Source: Deltaproteobacteria bacterium
Lineage (GTDB): Bacteria; Myxococcota_C; UBA6777
Direction: 5' to 3'
Assembly: GCA_002731275.1 (NCBI GenBank)
Contig: PCBK01000188.1
Span: forward strand, 17,091 to 81,090
DNA length: 64,000 nucleotides
The notes beneath the pieces are model-generated. The model saw only the letters and a list, made by a program, of their open reading frames with translations, did not search any database and was not told where the DNA came from. Positions 46,856-56,953 of the stretch are shown here, in pieces. Each line of letters starts with the position of its first letter. The first letter of the stretch is position 1. The position numbers were made by a program, and so were the translations under genes.

Positions 46856-49800
46856 ATGGAAATATATAGACTTCCCGCTGAGGTACGTGGTGGGAGAGAG
46901 TGGACAGAGCTCAACGAAAAACTCCAGAGGTTGGAGGTCCAGCTCAACTGGCAGGATGTCAAAATAGCGACACTGCCTGCACTAAAAGCACTTCTCGCTG
47001 GCTTGGATATGGTCACCCATAGTGATGCCCTTAACATAGAGGTCGACCTTCCTGAAGAGATCGAGGAGCGTATCACCCAGATCCTCGAAGGTGAGACTAG
47101 GTCCGGTACGTTTGAAGCGGCTTCACCACAAAACGTGAACAAAGTCAAATCACAACGTCCAGATGTCTGGAAACCAACAGCGCCTGTCGAAGCCAGTGGG
47201 CCTGTCAACCCACTGGTTGACGATGGTCAGCGCACTGGTCCTCTAAACGTATACCAGAGCGACCCACAGAGCTTGAGAGAGAAGCTACATCAGGCCGTCG
47301 TATCCGATCTTCTTGGTCCAAAAGATGGCCCTACGGAGGAGGTATACGAATCCCGCGTCCGTGATCGCTATCTCGTAGGTACACTCGCCCCCCAAAAACA
47401 AGATATTCCACAAGAACAGATGGATGGGCTGAGTACAGAGGGTGATACAGATGCCGAGAATGGAACCCCAGATGTCGAGCGTCCCCACGCGGCTTCCCTC
47501 TTTCCCTCTTCCATCGGGATGAGTTTTTGTGTAGGGATAGAAGCCTCTCATATTCAGGCCAGAGTCCGGTGGGGACGGTACGAAAAAGGTCCGAGCGCAC
47601 ACAAAATGGCTGAGACTGGTGAGCCCAGACGGGTATGGAAGCGCACGCAAGTCGACGAGTTGTCTCCCCCCATCCCATTGAGAGAAGGTCGACTCGAACG
47701 ATGGAGCCCAAGTGACGAGCAGCCTGAAGTTGTCGTCAGAGGGCAGGTTCGTCGTTATGAAGGTGTGTGGGTTGTCTCCTTATTCCTGGTCAACGGTCAA
47801 AAAGAACCCCACCAGAACCGCGATGAAGCGTGGCTCTTCCAGCCGGAGCTTGAGGTCGCATCTCCTGACGGTGAAGCCATTTTTCAACGACGCCCCTATC
47901 AGCTCAGCGACAGCAAGCTGGATCCAGTCAGCTCACAGGAGCAACAGACTCTTGCTATGTTGTACCGACACCACGTCGAGTTCGCGGTTGGTCATGGTGT
48001 GGCGGTCAACGCAGAGAGTGATCCAGACAACCAAGCGCTAGGGAGTAAGTTGAGGACGAGGGTTATCCCCACATACGAGGTCCCCCAACAAGAAGCCCCT
48101 GATGAAACCGAAATACCGGCATTAAGAGGGCTTGTTCGGGACATGAAGACTCTGGCAGAGGCTCCTGGTGGCAAACTCGTGTCGATGTTAGAGGCCTTGC
48201 CGTCGGCGTATGCCGAGTGGATCGAAGCAGAGCAAAAACGACTCGACGATCCGGCTGAAGGACTCACCGATTATGTAGATGTTGCCAAAAAAGCGATCGG
48301 GCGATGCAGTAAGGCTCTGAAGCGTATTTACGAGGGCCTCGAACTCCTTCGAATAAGTCGAGATGCGCGAGAGGCGTTTCAGTTTGCAAACAGGGCTATG
48401 TGGCAACAACGCATTCGTTCGATATATGCAGAATCCAACAGGCGAGACCAACCCAAGAAGATCGCAGATATTGACAAAGAACAAAACAGAACTTGGCGGA
48501 CATTCCAACTCGCCTTTATCCTGATCAACATCGCAGGTATCTCGCGCCTCGACCATCAGGATAGAGTTGGAGGAAACGACGCGACCGCAGATCTTTTGTG
48601 GTTCCCTACAGGGGGTGGAAAGACAGAAGCCTACCTGGGGCTGGCTGCCTATACGATGGCGATTCGTCGATTGCAAGGTCATGTGAATGGTTATTCGGGA
48701 ATGGAAGGTATGGCAGTGTTGATGCGTTACACTTTGCGCCTACTGACTCTCCAGCAGTTCCAACGAGCGGCTGCCCTCATCTGTGCCTGTGAAGATATAC
48801 GACGAAAAGCCTTCGACAAGGGGGATCGCAGATTGGGAGAGGAGCCTTTTCGGATTGGTTTGTGGGTGGGGCGCAAGACTACACCAAACAGCACCAACCA
48901 AAGCGACGAAGCCATCAAGCAGTGTCGAAGCCACAGTGGTCGCTTCAGTCAAGGATTTGGGACAGGTACACCTGCACAATTGACGAATTGTCCGTGGTGT
49001 GGAAGTGGATTGGACCCGGCACGTGACATTCGTGTCGAGCGATTTGAGCATGGTACAGGCAGAACATTCCTTTTCTGCAGTGATCCGTTGGGTATGTGCC
49101 CATTTACAGAAGCTAAATCGCCGAAAGAAGGCATCCCAGCAGTCGTCGTCGATGAAGAGATTTATAGACGGCTGCCCACATTGGTCATTGCTACAGTCGA
49201 TAAGTTTGCGCAGATGCCGTGGAAAGGTCCTGTGCAGATGTTGTTTGGTCGGGTCGATGGATATTGCCCTCGCCACGGATTTCGCTCACCTGACCTCGAC
49301 GACTCAGATAGCCATCCACGTAAAGGAAAACACCCCTCGGTCAAGACCACCGCAAGGCAACCCCTTCGACCGCCTGATCTCATCATTCAGGATGAGCTTC
49401 ATCTCATCTCTGGTCCCTTGGGTTCGATGACGGGTTTGTACGAGACAGCAGTTGATGCCTTATGTCGCTGGCAAGATAAAGAAGGGCGATGGATTCAGCC
49501 AAAGATCATCGCATCGACAGCCACAGTCCGACGTGCATCAGAACAAATCGACGCTCTCTTTCAACGTAAAGTCGAGATTTTCCCCCCTCAATGCACAGAT
49601 ATTCGAGATAATTTCTTTTCAAGAACCCGGCCCTTGGAGACACATCCTGGCAGAAGATACGTTGGTATTTGTGCCCAGGGAAAACGTCTCAAGGCGGCGT
49701 TGATTCGTGTGTACGTTGCCTATCTATCAGCGGCACAGCAGCTGTACGATTTGTATGGCAGTCGGGCTGATCCATGGATGACTCTCGTCGGGTATTTCAA

Positions 49801-50752
49801 CTCGATCCGAGAACTCGCAGGGATGCGTCGTCTCGTCGAAGATGATGTACGCTCGCGGTTGAGAGATATGGATGAGCGGGGTTTGGCTCGACGGACTGGG
49901 GTGCTTGTTGAGGAGTTAACGTCTCGACGTAGCTCGGCCGAGATTCCCCGACTTCTGGACAGACTGGAGATCCCTTTTGCTATCGAAGTGGAAACAAAAA
50001 AGAGACGCAAGAAGACGAAAGAGAAGGACGGATACCATAGCAGACCCATCGACGTGTTGATGGCGACAAATATGATCTCTGTCGGGGTGGATGTAAAGCG
50101 ACTTGGCTTAATGGTCACAACAGGCCAACCCAAGACGACCGCTGAGTATATCCAGGCAACTTCGCGTGTTGGTCGTAGTTTTCCTGGAATCGTTTGCACC
50201 GTGTATAACTGGTCACGGCCGAGGGATCTGTCCCACTACGAACGATTCGAGCACTATCATGGAACGTTCTATCAACACGTTGAGGCGCTTAGTCTGACAC
50301 CATTCGCACCAAGAGCGATTGATCGTGGTCTGAGTGCTTTATTGGTTTCACTTATACGTTTGCAGCAAGACAAATACAATGCCAACACAGCTGCAAAAAA
50401 CCTGGACCGACACGATCCTATTGTTGTGCAAGCCTTGGAAGAGATTGCCAAGCGAGCTGAAGAGGTCAGCCGAGAGGCGGGTATGGCGCAAGAATTAAAA
50501 AAGAGACTTGAAGAGCGCCTAGACTTTTGGTTGTCCCAAGCTAGGCCCACGGGGGACGGGAGTCAGCTTGGGTATAAAATGCAGCAAGATGGGCAAACAA
50601 GGGGGCTTCTAAGATTCCCAGGAAGTGGTCCTTGGGATTATTTTACCTGTCCAAACTCGCTGCGAAATGTAGAGCCTTCGATCAATCTGGTGCTGGATGA
50701 TGGAGGGCTCGACAACGAGGATATTCCCTGGGCCATGGAGGAAAAAGCATGA
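46856..50752 (+). CDS. drmA: DISARM helicase DrmA
   Basis: 1298 aa. The N-terminal 580 residues are DrmA-specific; then SF2 helicase motifs: W-F-P-T-G-G-G-K-T-E about residue 582, D-E-L-H about 845, S-A-T about 882, and Q-A-T-S-R-V-G-R about 1100. A zinc-binding Cys set (C-P-W-C-G-S-G, then C-S-D-P-L-G-M-C) lies near 718-750. DrmA and DrmB form the DISARM core that loads on DNA with free 5' ends. GAGGA lies 7 bases before the ATG. Its TGA overlaps the drmB ATG by four bases, so the two are translationally coupled. Confidence 0.93.
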   Translation: MEIYRLPAEVRGGREWTELNEKLQRLEVQLNWQDVKIATLPALKALLAGLDMVTHSDALNIEVDLPEEIEERITQILEGETRSGTFEAASPQNVNKVKSQRPDVWKPTAPVEASGPVNPLVDDGQRTGPLNVYQSDPQSLREKLHQAVVSDLLGPKDGPTEEVYESRVRDRYLVGTLAPQKQDIPQEQMDGLSTEGDTDAENGTPDVERPHAASLFPSSIGMSFCVGIEASHIQARVRWGRYEKGPSAHKMAETGEPRRVWKRTQVDELSPPIPLREGRLERWSPSDEQPEVVVRGQVRRYEGVWVVSLFLVNGQKEPHQNRDEAWLFQPELEVASPDGEAIFQRRPYQLSDSKLDPVSSQEQQTLAMLYRHHVEFAVGHGVAVNAESDPDNQALGSKLRTRVIPTYEVPQQEAPDETEIPALRGLVRDMKTLAEAPGGKLVSMLEALPSAYAEWIEAEQKRLDDPAEGLTDYVDVAKKAIGRCSKALKRIYEGLELLRISRDAREAFQFANRAMWQQRIRSIYAESNRRDQPKKIADIDKEQNRTWRTFQLAFILINIAGISRLDHQDRVGGNDATADLLWFPTGGGKTEAYLGLAAYTMAIRRLQGHVNGYSGMEGMAVLMRYTLRLLTLQQFQRAAALICACEDIRRKAFDKGDRRLGEEPFRIGLWVGRKTTPNSTNQSDEAIKQCRSHSGRFSQGFGTGTPAQLTNCPWCGSGLDPARDIRVERFEHGTGRTFLFCSDPLGMCPFTEAKSPKEGIPAVVVDEEIYRRLPTLVIATVDKFAQMPWKGPVQMLFGRVDGYCPRHGFRSPDLDDSDSHPRKGKHPSVKTTARQPLRPPDLIIQDELHLISGPLGSMTGLYETAVDALCRWQDKEGRWIQPKIIASTATVRRASEQIDALFQRKVEIFPPQCTDIRDNFFSRTRPLETHPGRRYVGICAQGKRLKAALIRVYVAYLSAAQQLYDLYGSRADPWMTLVGYFNSIRELAGMRRLVEDDVRSRLRDMDERGLARRTGVLVEELTSRRSSAEIPRLLDRLEIPFAIEVETKKRRKKTKEKDGYHSRPIDVLMATNMISVGVDVKRLGLMVTTGQPKTTAEYIQATSRVGRSFPGIVCTVYNWSRPRDLSHYERFEHYHGTFYQHVEALSLTPFAPRAIDRGLSALLVSLIRLQQDKYNANTAAKNLDRHDPIVVQALEEIAKRAEEVSREAGMAQELKKRLEERLDFWLSQARPTGDGSQLGYKMQQDGQTRGLLRFPGSGPWDYFTCPNSLRNVEPSINLVLDDGGLDNEDIPWAMEEKA

Positions 50753-52617
50753 GCGGGAAAAAGCATGTCGTGAAAGTTGGAGAGTCGCGATCGAGTCAAC
50801 TCTTGTACACGTTTGGTGTAGGAGCTTTGATCGATCTGCCTAAGCTGTCAGTCCTCGTGATGGGCCTAGAAGATTGGAAAAACCGTCATCATTGTAGGAA
50901 AGTCAGCGAAGAAAGATTGCTCAAAGCGGTTCAAAATGAATTGGGGGAGCAGGTTGAAAACTTACTTGTTCCGCCTCATCCAGATTTACACGAAGCTCTT
51001 ACAATGGATTCATTCGCGAAAGGAAGAATAGGTGTTCCGGTTGCACCATTTCCGCGCTATTTGCGATGTCCTGCTTGCAATTTGCTGGCCCCAATCAGTA
51101 GTCCCCTTGTCGAGTTCAAAAAAGACCTTTTCCGGGCAGAGCGAAACCGCTATGTCCATATCAATTGCCAGCGAGGCAAGTCTCCTGTGATGCTTCCCGT
51201 GCGTTTTCTGGTCGCGTGTGAGCACGGTCACCTCGATGACTTTCCCTGGCGATTGTATGTTCACAAAGGGCCGACAGATTGTATGGGACGTCTGGAGTTG
51301 CGTGAGCTTGGTGCGTCAGGAGAGCCTTCGGCCTTAGAGATTCGCTGTCTGGAAAAGGGATGTGGTGCGAGACGCAGTATGGCAGAAGCACTTTCTCGGA
51401 GACGAGAAGTTTTGCCGAGGTGTCGTGGACGTCGTCCTCATTTGAGGGATTTCGCACAGGATGGTTGTGGGCTTCCTGTTAGGACCATTCTGTTAGCCTC
51501 TACCAACAGTTGGTTCTCGGATACGATGACGGTTCTTTCTGTTCCTGTTAGCTCTGATCCATTGTCTCAACTCATCGAAGCACAATGGCCGACACTACAA
51601 CACGTCACCGCCCCGGAAATTCTGAGTTTTATGCGAAATTCCGATCAACTGGGACAACTTGCAGCCCACAGCAACGAGGATATCTTTGCATCGATCCAGA
51701 AGAAAAAGCAAGGTGGAACAGACAAAGATGAGCCAGATATTCACGACTTGAAATTACCTGAATGGGAAGTCTTATCGTGTCCTGAAGAAGCCAAGCAATC
51801 CGAGGACTTTCACCTACGAGAAGTTGCCGCCCCTCAGGGGTATGAAGACGTCCTCGAAAAAGTTGTATTAGCAGAGAGATTACGTGCAGTGACTGCATTG
51901 TTAGGTTTTACTCGTATTGCATCACCACGTGATTTTATCGATGACCCACAAATACTACAGTCTCGTCGTGCTCCATTGTCCAGAGGGAAGCCGGACTTTG
52001 TACCTGCTACAGAAGTTCGTGGGGAAGGTATTTTTCTGAAGTTTGATGAAGGTAAGATCCGTAAATGGTGTGAAGAAGCAGAGAGTTTGAAGCGGGAAGA
52101 GCAATTCGAAAGGGCCTATGGGATGTGGAGAGAAGCACGAGGCTTGCCGCAAGGACATGGATTTCCAGAGATTCGTTATATCCTGCTGCATAGCTTTTCA
52201 CATGCTCTGATGAGGCAGCTTTCATTGTCTTGTGGGTACAGCGCCGCAAGTCTCAAAGAGAGGATCTATGCCCGCGATGTAAGTGAAGAAGGTGGGCCGA
52301 TGGCTGGGATTTTGATTTTTACAGCAGCAGCAGACAGTGAAGGGACTCTTGGTGGGCTTGTCAGTCTCGGAGAGACAAAGCGATTGGGAGGTTATATTCA
52401 GCAGGCTCTAGAAGAGATGCGTTTGTGTGCTTCGGATCCTCTCTGCGCAGAACATGACCCAGCCCAAGACGATACAACACTGCACGGAGCTGCGTGTCAT
52501 GCCTGTCTGTTTGCACCAGAAACATCCTGTGAAAGGGGAAACCTCTTTCTGGATCGGACGCTGCTGGTTGATACGATCGCTTCGTCAGGTAGAGCATTTT
52601 TCAAGAAGGGGGAATGA
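50749..52617 (+). CDS. drmB: DISARM protein DrmB (DUF1998)
   Basis: 622 aa, full family length. An N-terminal S-R-S-S-Q-L-L-Y-T-F-G-V-G-A motif and C-P-A-C-N cluster (about residue 104), C-E-H-G-H about 158; the C-terminal DUF1998 domain (about 460-615) has L-L-H-S-F-S-H-A-L-M-R-Q, then C-x(5)-C, H-G-A-A-C-H-A-C-L and E-T-S-C-E-R-G-N, the Zn-site cysteines. Starts inside the drmA stop (ATGA overlap). Partner of DrmA in the DNA-binding core. Confidence 0.93.
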   Translation: MSGKKHVVKVGESRSSQLLYTFGVGALIDLPKLSVLVMGLEDWKNRHHCRKVSEERLLKAVQNELGEQVENLLVPPHPDLHEALTMDSFAKGRIGVPVAPFPRYLRCPACNLLAPISSPLVEFKKDLFRAERNRYVHINCQRGKSPVMLPVRFLVACEHGHLDDFPWRLYVHKGPTDCMGRLELRELGASGEPSALEIRCLEKGCGARRSMAEALSRRREVLPRCRGRRPHLRDFAQDGCGLPVRTILLASTNSWFSDTMTVLSVPVSSDPLSQLIEAQWPTLQHVTAPEILSFMRNSDQLGQLAAHSNEDIFASIQKKKQGGTDKDEPDIHDLKLPEWEVLSCPEEAKQSEDFHLREVAAPQGYEDVLEKVVLAERLRAVTALLGFTRIASPRDFIDDPQILQSRRAPLSRGKPDFVPATEVRGEGIFLKFDEGKIRKWCEEAESLKREEQFERAYGMWREARGLPQGHGFPEIRYILLHSFSHALMRQLSLSCGYSAASLKERIYARDVSEEGGPMAGILIFTAAADSEGTLGGLVSLGETKRLGGYIQQALEEMRLCASDPLCAEHDPAQDDTTLHGAACHACLFAPETSCERGNLFLDRTLLVDTIASSGRAFFKKGE

Positions 52618-52659
52618 AAGTGTTGAGAAAAAATCCGAGCAAGGTACAGAGGTGGAAAG

Positions 52660-53490
52660 ATGAATCAAGAAGACAATGCCAGTAACGCCCTTCTCGATCA
52701 GATTGTCGTTGTAGGAAGAAGTGTATCGAGTTCATCTGTCGAGTTGTTGTGTCAGGCGCTGGAGCAGCTTCCAGATGGATACACAAAAACGCAATGCCGA
52801 GATGTTGTCTCTGTTATCGCATCACAAGGTACACGACAACATTTTCTATCAGTGGTGGATTTGTGGTTAGAACATGAGCTTCCTATCCCTCCAGTGGCTC
52901 TCGCTTGGGCCTTGAGAGCAAGCAGTCAGACTGAAAAACAACGTCAACAGGAGCAGAGTTTGGAGTTGGTCTGGACGGGACCAAACCCTAAGAAAACGCC
53001 TCTTCGGAGAATCGATCAGGCGTTGCTTTCCCTGCTTAACGAAGCAAAAGAGTCCATCTTGCTTGTGACATATGCCTCATATAAAATCCCAAACATCCGG
53101 AAGGCTTTGTTGGAGAGCATAAAGCGTGGTGTGAAGGTTACGTTGGTTGTAGAATCACACGAAAAAGAAGATGGCAATGACAGTTTTCCGCCACTATATG
53201 CGTTCGGGAAGGAGTTGTCATCGAAAGCGGAGGTGTTTTTTTGGCCGCTTGCGAACCGAGAGAGAGACGAAAATGGACATCGTGGAGTCTTACACGTAAA
53301 GTGCGCCATCATCGATGGGAAAGCAATGTTATTATCCAGTGCAAATCTTACAGGTTCAGCGATGACGATGAATATGGAGTTGGGTGTGTTGATACGAGGG
53401 GGAAACATGCCAGAACAAGTGGAAAGGCATCTTCTTTCATTGCAAGAGTATCGGATCTTGGAAGAGAATACAAACGTTGAACGCTCTTGA
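52660..53490 (+). CDS. drmC: DISARM phospholipase D-like protein DrmC
   Basis: 276 aa with a single H-x-K-x(4)-D motif (H-V-K-C-A-I-I-D about residue 211, followed by S-S-A-N-L-T), so it would act as a dimer like other single-HKD nucleases. The N-terminal 85 residues are helical and specific to DrmC. It is often dispensable for protection in studied systems. It follows drmB by 42 bases with a GAGG site. Confidence 0.9.
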   Translation: MNQEDNASNALLDQIVVVGRSVSSSSVELLCQALEQLPDGYTKTQCRDVVSVIASQGTRQHFLSVVDLWLEHELPIPPVALAWALRASSQTEKQRQQEQSLELVWTGPNPKKTPLRRIDQALLSLLNEAKESILLVTYASYKIPNIRKALLESIKRGVKVTLVVESHEKEDGNDSFPPLYAFGKELSSKAEVFFWPLANRERDENGHRGVLHVKCAIIDGKAMLLSSANLTGSAMTMNMELGVLIRGGNMPEQVERHLLSLQEYRILEENTNVERS

Positions 53491-53608
53491 TGAGTTCTTG
53501 GATGTTGTTATGTACGAGTCGTTTCTATCTTGTTGTTGAGGTTGCTTGACTTGCCTTTGTCTACCTTGATAAGGTTTGCTTCCAATAACAACAAGCTAGG
53601 AGATACAC

Positions 53609-55492
53609 ATGGCGTCTCAACCGTTGTACCTGACACTCTCAAATCTTTTTTCCTTGAAGCTCTATCGCATTCCAGATTACCAACGTGGTTATGCGTGGAC
53701 GTCTCGACAACTTGAAGATCTTTGGACGGATCTTGAGGTCTTGGAAGATGGTTCTCAGCACTTTACCGGAATGATTGTCGTTAAGCTGCGTAAAAAGCGA
53801 TACAATGAATCGGAAATGTGCGAGTACGAAGAGTTGGAAGTCATAGACGGCCAACAAAGGCTGACAACACTTGTCCTACTCATGCACTCCATCATCCATG
53901 CTCTCTGCAAAATCGAGGGGCAAGGTGATATCTCAGAACAAGTTGACAAGCTACGTGATACATTCATTGGAAAGAGCGGTTGGTTCAGGCTCTCTTTAAA
54001 TGATGATAGTCGAATATTCTTTGAGCATCTTTTGGCGAGTGGAAATCCCCTTACATCCGTTGAAAATGGTTCTCAACAGAACTTACTCAACGCCGTGCTA
54101 TATTTTCGTGAACGGATTGAGGAGCTTGGAGATTCTGACTCTACTCGTCTTCGTGGAATTCGGAGGCTTGTGGCTCGACTTCAACAAAGCCTTCGGTTTG
54201 TGTTCTATGTGGTTGACAATGATGCAGAGGCTGGATTGATTTTTGAGGTCATGAATAACCGAGGCAAGGAGCTGTCACAGGCTGATCGGTTAAAAAACTA
54301 CCTGATGTATCTTGCATACAAAGTCGGATTGTCCGATGAGGATATTAGCAGTATCTCCGGTTGTTGGGGGAGTTTCTTTAAAAAGGTGATGGAGGCGGCT
54401 CCCGAAGGGGCAAACTCCGAAGACATTGAGAATCGCATCTTGCGTAATCATTGGATCTTGTTCAAAGAGGCAGATACACCGAAGAAATATAGGGGCTTGC
54501 CCATTAGCCAACGTATCAAACAAGAATTCCAATTGGTACCGACGGAACCTGACGGTATCCAAAAGCGCAACGAGGAATTGGGACTTGTTGCGCTTGAGTA
54601 CACTCGGAACCTAATGACTACAGCCCATCATTTTGCAGAACTCTTTCAACCAGAAGGTTCTTTGGCTTGGGTTTCGGATGAGAATGTTCGCTCGGAGTTG
54701 AAGGGAGTGTTGTTGTCTTTTCATAGAATGGGACATATCGCGGCGATCTTGCCAGTACTGTTGGCTGGTCGGGCTAAACTTGAGCGACATCCCGAATTGT
54801 TTCTCCGTCTGGCTCGTGCTTTGTCTGTGTTTGCATTCCGGACCTATGCTATCTGTAATCGACGAGGACACACCGGACAAGCCCACTTGAGACGTCAAGC
54901 CCGTCATTTAATGAACGCAGGGGATAGTGTGGTCCTGGATGTCGTACGGGAAATTACCAGGGATGTTTACGAGTGGACGCGGTGGTATGGTGGAGATGAG
55001 AAGGTAGAAGAGAGCCTTCGTGATAGTGCCTTTTACGGAAGTCATAGACCACAAGAAATCCGTTATCTCTTTTTTGAGTACGAACGTGAACTCTGTCATG
55101 GTCAAGAGCCTTCTGTGGACTGGTCGACGTTCTCGGATAGTCGGAAGCATCAAGTCGAGCATATTTGGGCTCGTGGTGTTGGGTGGTTGGGAGGTTGCGA
55201 GCAAACCCATCGAGATAACGTGAATAGGCTCGGCAACCTGACCGTTACACACTTTAACCAAACCCTCGGAAAAAAACCTTTTGTGGAAAAGCGGGACATT
55301 TACGCGAAGTCCAACGTTCTGGTTGAGAATAGCCTTCAACATGTCGATGAATGGGATATTCAGCAAATTGATGAGCGGGAAAGTCAGTTGGTGGAGTTTG
55401 TGTTCTCTCGTTGGAATATTCCAGATCTTTCGGAGAGTGTCGTACCCGAAGAGCCAAAGGAAGCTGAAGCCTCATCGGAAGCATCCCAGTAG
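53609..55492 (+). CDS. DUF262/DUF1524 (GmrSD-like) restriction-type protein, 627 aa
   Basis: N-terminal DUF262 domain: I-P-x-Y-Q-R-G-Y-A-W about residue 22 and D-G-Q-Q-R-L-T-T about 79, the ParB/Srx-like NTP site of GmrS. The C-terminal DUF1524 HNH-type nuclease has V-E-H-I-W-A about 516, then N-R-L-G-N-L-T-V and a following Asn. The combination is that of type IV GmrSD enzymes, which cut modified (often glucosylated hydroxymethylcytosine) DNA, and of related defence proteins. AGGAG lies 7 bases before the ATG. It is 118 bases after drmC in the same direction and the last gene before the tRNA. Confidence 0.87.
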   Translation: MASQPLYLTLSNLFSLKLYRIPDYQRGYAWTSRQLEDLWTDLEVLEDGSQHFTGMIVVKLRKKRYNESEMCEYEELEVIDGQQRLTTLVLLMHSIIHALCKIEGQGDISEQVDKLRDTFIGKSGWFRLSLNDDSRIFFEHLLASGNPLTSVENGSQQNLLNAVLYFRERIEELGDSDSTRLRGIRRLVARLQQSLRFVFYVVDNDAEAGLIFEVMNNRGKELSQADRLKNYLMYLAYKVGLSDEDISSISGCWGSFFKKVMEAAPEGANSEDIENRILRNHWILFKEADTPKKYRGLPISQRIKQEFQLVPTEPDGIQKRNEELGLVALEYTRNLMTTAHHFAELFQPEGSLAWVSDENVRSELKGVLLSFHRMGHIAAILPVLLAGRAKLERHPELFLRLARALSVFAFRTYAICNRRGHTGQAHLRRQARHLMNAGDSVVLDVVREITRDVYEWTRWYGGDEKVEESLRDSAFYGSHRPQEIRYLFFEYERELCHGQEPSVDWSTFSDSRKHQVEHIWARGVGWLGGCEQTHRDNVNRLGNLTVTHFNQTLGKKPFVEKRDIYAKSNVLVENSLQHVDEWDIQQIDERESQLVEFVFSRWNIPDLSESVVPEEPKEAEASSEASQ

Positions 55493-55565
55493 GAATACAC
55501 ATGAGGTTTGTAAGGGAGGGTTTTTGGAGGGGGTGTTGATTGTTTGTTGGGAGTGTTGGAGATAC

Positions 55566-55604
55566 AAAAAAAGCGAGGAGCCTATGATAGCTTCTCGCTT
55601 TTGA
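55566..55604 (-). terminator. Bidirectional hairpin terminator for tRNA-Leu and the defence cluster
   Basis: AGCGAGGAGC and GCTTCTCGCT form a 10-bp stem (one G-U) over an 8-base loop. On the minus strand a run of seven T follows, ending the tRNA transcript; on the plus strand four T follow, which can end the DUF262 transcript. Confidence 0.75.
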
Positions 55605-55605
55605 A

Positions 55606-55689
55606 TGCCGAAGAAAGGACTCGAACCTTCACGCAGTTGCCCGCACTAGAACCTGAATCTAGCGTGTCTACCAATTCCACCACTTCGGC
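55606..55689 (-). tRNA. tRNA-Leu(CAG)
   Basis: Minus strand: acceptor GCCGAAG pairs with CTTCGGC; D-arm with GGTAGAC; anticodon stem CTAGA/TCTAG with loop TTCAGGT, anticodon CAG; a class II variable arm (TGCGGGCAACTGCG); T-arm GGTTCGAGTCC; discriminator A. CCA is not encoded. The 3' end points at the defence cluster, the typical side for island integration. Confidence 0.96.
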
Positions 55690-55860
55690 GTAGTGTGTTT
55701 GTCATGCCAATTACACATCAACACGACGGATGTAGTCTATACGAATATCCACTCTCCTTGTCAAGCATTCTTTTAAACGGATTGATTTTGCATTGGTTTT
55801 GTGAAGATCGTGTGGTACAGAGATGCGAACAACCACACCCACTCTCAAAAGGAGGCAGAG

Positions 55861-56826
55861 ATGGAAGACTCATTCCATGAGAGCCAGCTCCTTGATAAAA
55901 AGACGCTGACACCGCTGATGAGGCGAACAAGTACTCGCTCGATCATTCACTTTAGCATCCAGTATATCCTCCTGATCGTCTCTGTCGCGATGATCATCTG
56001 GCGATACGGTAAAGCACCCTGGCAATGGCTACTTCCGGCCTTTGTCTTCGCGTTGATGGTGATCCCAATGTTCGCTGTCGGTCACGAGACGACACATCGT
56101 ACAGCCTTCCGTGCGAGATGGCTGAATGAGCTTGTCTTGTGGCTCTCATCACTTCCTATTTTTTACGTCCCATCGCTGTTTCGGCACTTTCACTTCGCAC
56201 ATCACCGCTATACACATGATCCTCTTCGTGATCCTGAGATCTCCATTGGCGGAAAACCTGCTCCAGGCGCGACCTCCAGTCTCTTCATGTACATCTCCTT
56301 TTTGAGCGGATTGCCATTGATGCTGTTCAAGATAGGGATGATGGTAGCCGCGAGTATCGGTCATGGGAAGTGGATTTGGGATGGTTTTCTCAACTATGTC
56401 CCCGAACGAGCTCGTCGTCGTGTTCGTTGGGAAGCTCGTGTCGCGATGGTCTTTCACATCGCAGTCCTCTACATCGCAATCTATCACGTCCCTGCGCTGT
56501 GGATCGTCTACATCGCGAACGCGTTCGGACATCTCCTCTTAACGCTCCTTCTCGTCTCCGAACACAACGGACTGCCTCACAGCAAAAGCATCACCGAATC
56601 CACTCGCACAACACTGACCAACCCGCTGATCCTGTTCTTGATGTGGAATATGCCGTATCATACTGAACACCACGCTTATCCTGCGATCCCCTGGCACGCG
56701 CTGCCCCAACTCCACACGTTGATGCAACCTGAGCTCAAACACCTCAACGAAAAAGGCTACCCACACTTCCACAGCCGCGTCACACAGACACTCTTAAAAG
56801 GACAACCCTACACCGAATCACCTTGA
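55861..56826 (+). CDS. Membrane fatty acid desaturase, 321 aa
   Basis: Three histidine boxes of the integral membrane desaturase/hydroxylase family: H-E-T-T-H about residue 74, H-F-H-F-A-H-H about 107, and H-T-E-H-H about 265, set among four to six hydrophobic helices. It would insert a double bond or hydroxyl into acyl or carotenoid chains using O2 and a di-iron site. AAGGAGG is 6 bases before ATG 55861; the GTG at 55801 is not used. It starts next to the tRNA promoter region, on the other strand. Confidence 0.9.
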   Translation: MEDSFHESQLLDKKTLTPLMRRTSTRSIIHFSIQYILLIVSVAMIIWRYGKAPWQWLLPAFVFALMVIPMFAVGHETTHRTAFRARWLNELVLWLSSLPIFYVPSLFRHFHFAHHRYTHDPLRDPEISIGGKPAPGATSSLFMYISFLSGLPLMLFKIGMMVAASIGHGKWIWDGFLNYVPERARRRVRWEARVAMVFHIAVLYIAIYHVPALWIVYIANAFGHLLLTLLLVSEHNGLPHSKSITESTRTTLTNPLILFLMWNMPYHTEHHAYPAIPWHALPQLHTLMQPELKHLNEKGYPHFHSRVTQTLLKGQPYTESP

Positions 56827-56871
56827 TATTCTCGGCTTGGTAGGGGAGGAATCCAAAGAGATACTGCTGAG

Positions 56872-56900
56872 AAGGGCTGTCTTTTGGCAGCCTTTTGGCT
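56872..56900 (+). terminator. Rho-independent terminator of the desaturase gene
   Basis: AAGGGCTG pairs with CAGCCTTT over an 8-base loop, followed by TTGG; 46 bases past the stop. Confidence 0.6.
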
Positions 56901-56953
56901 ATCGGTGGACATGAATGTCCCCCAAGCGCGGCTTCTCAGCCTTGCTTTCCCCC

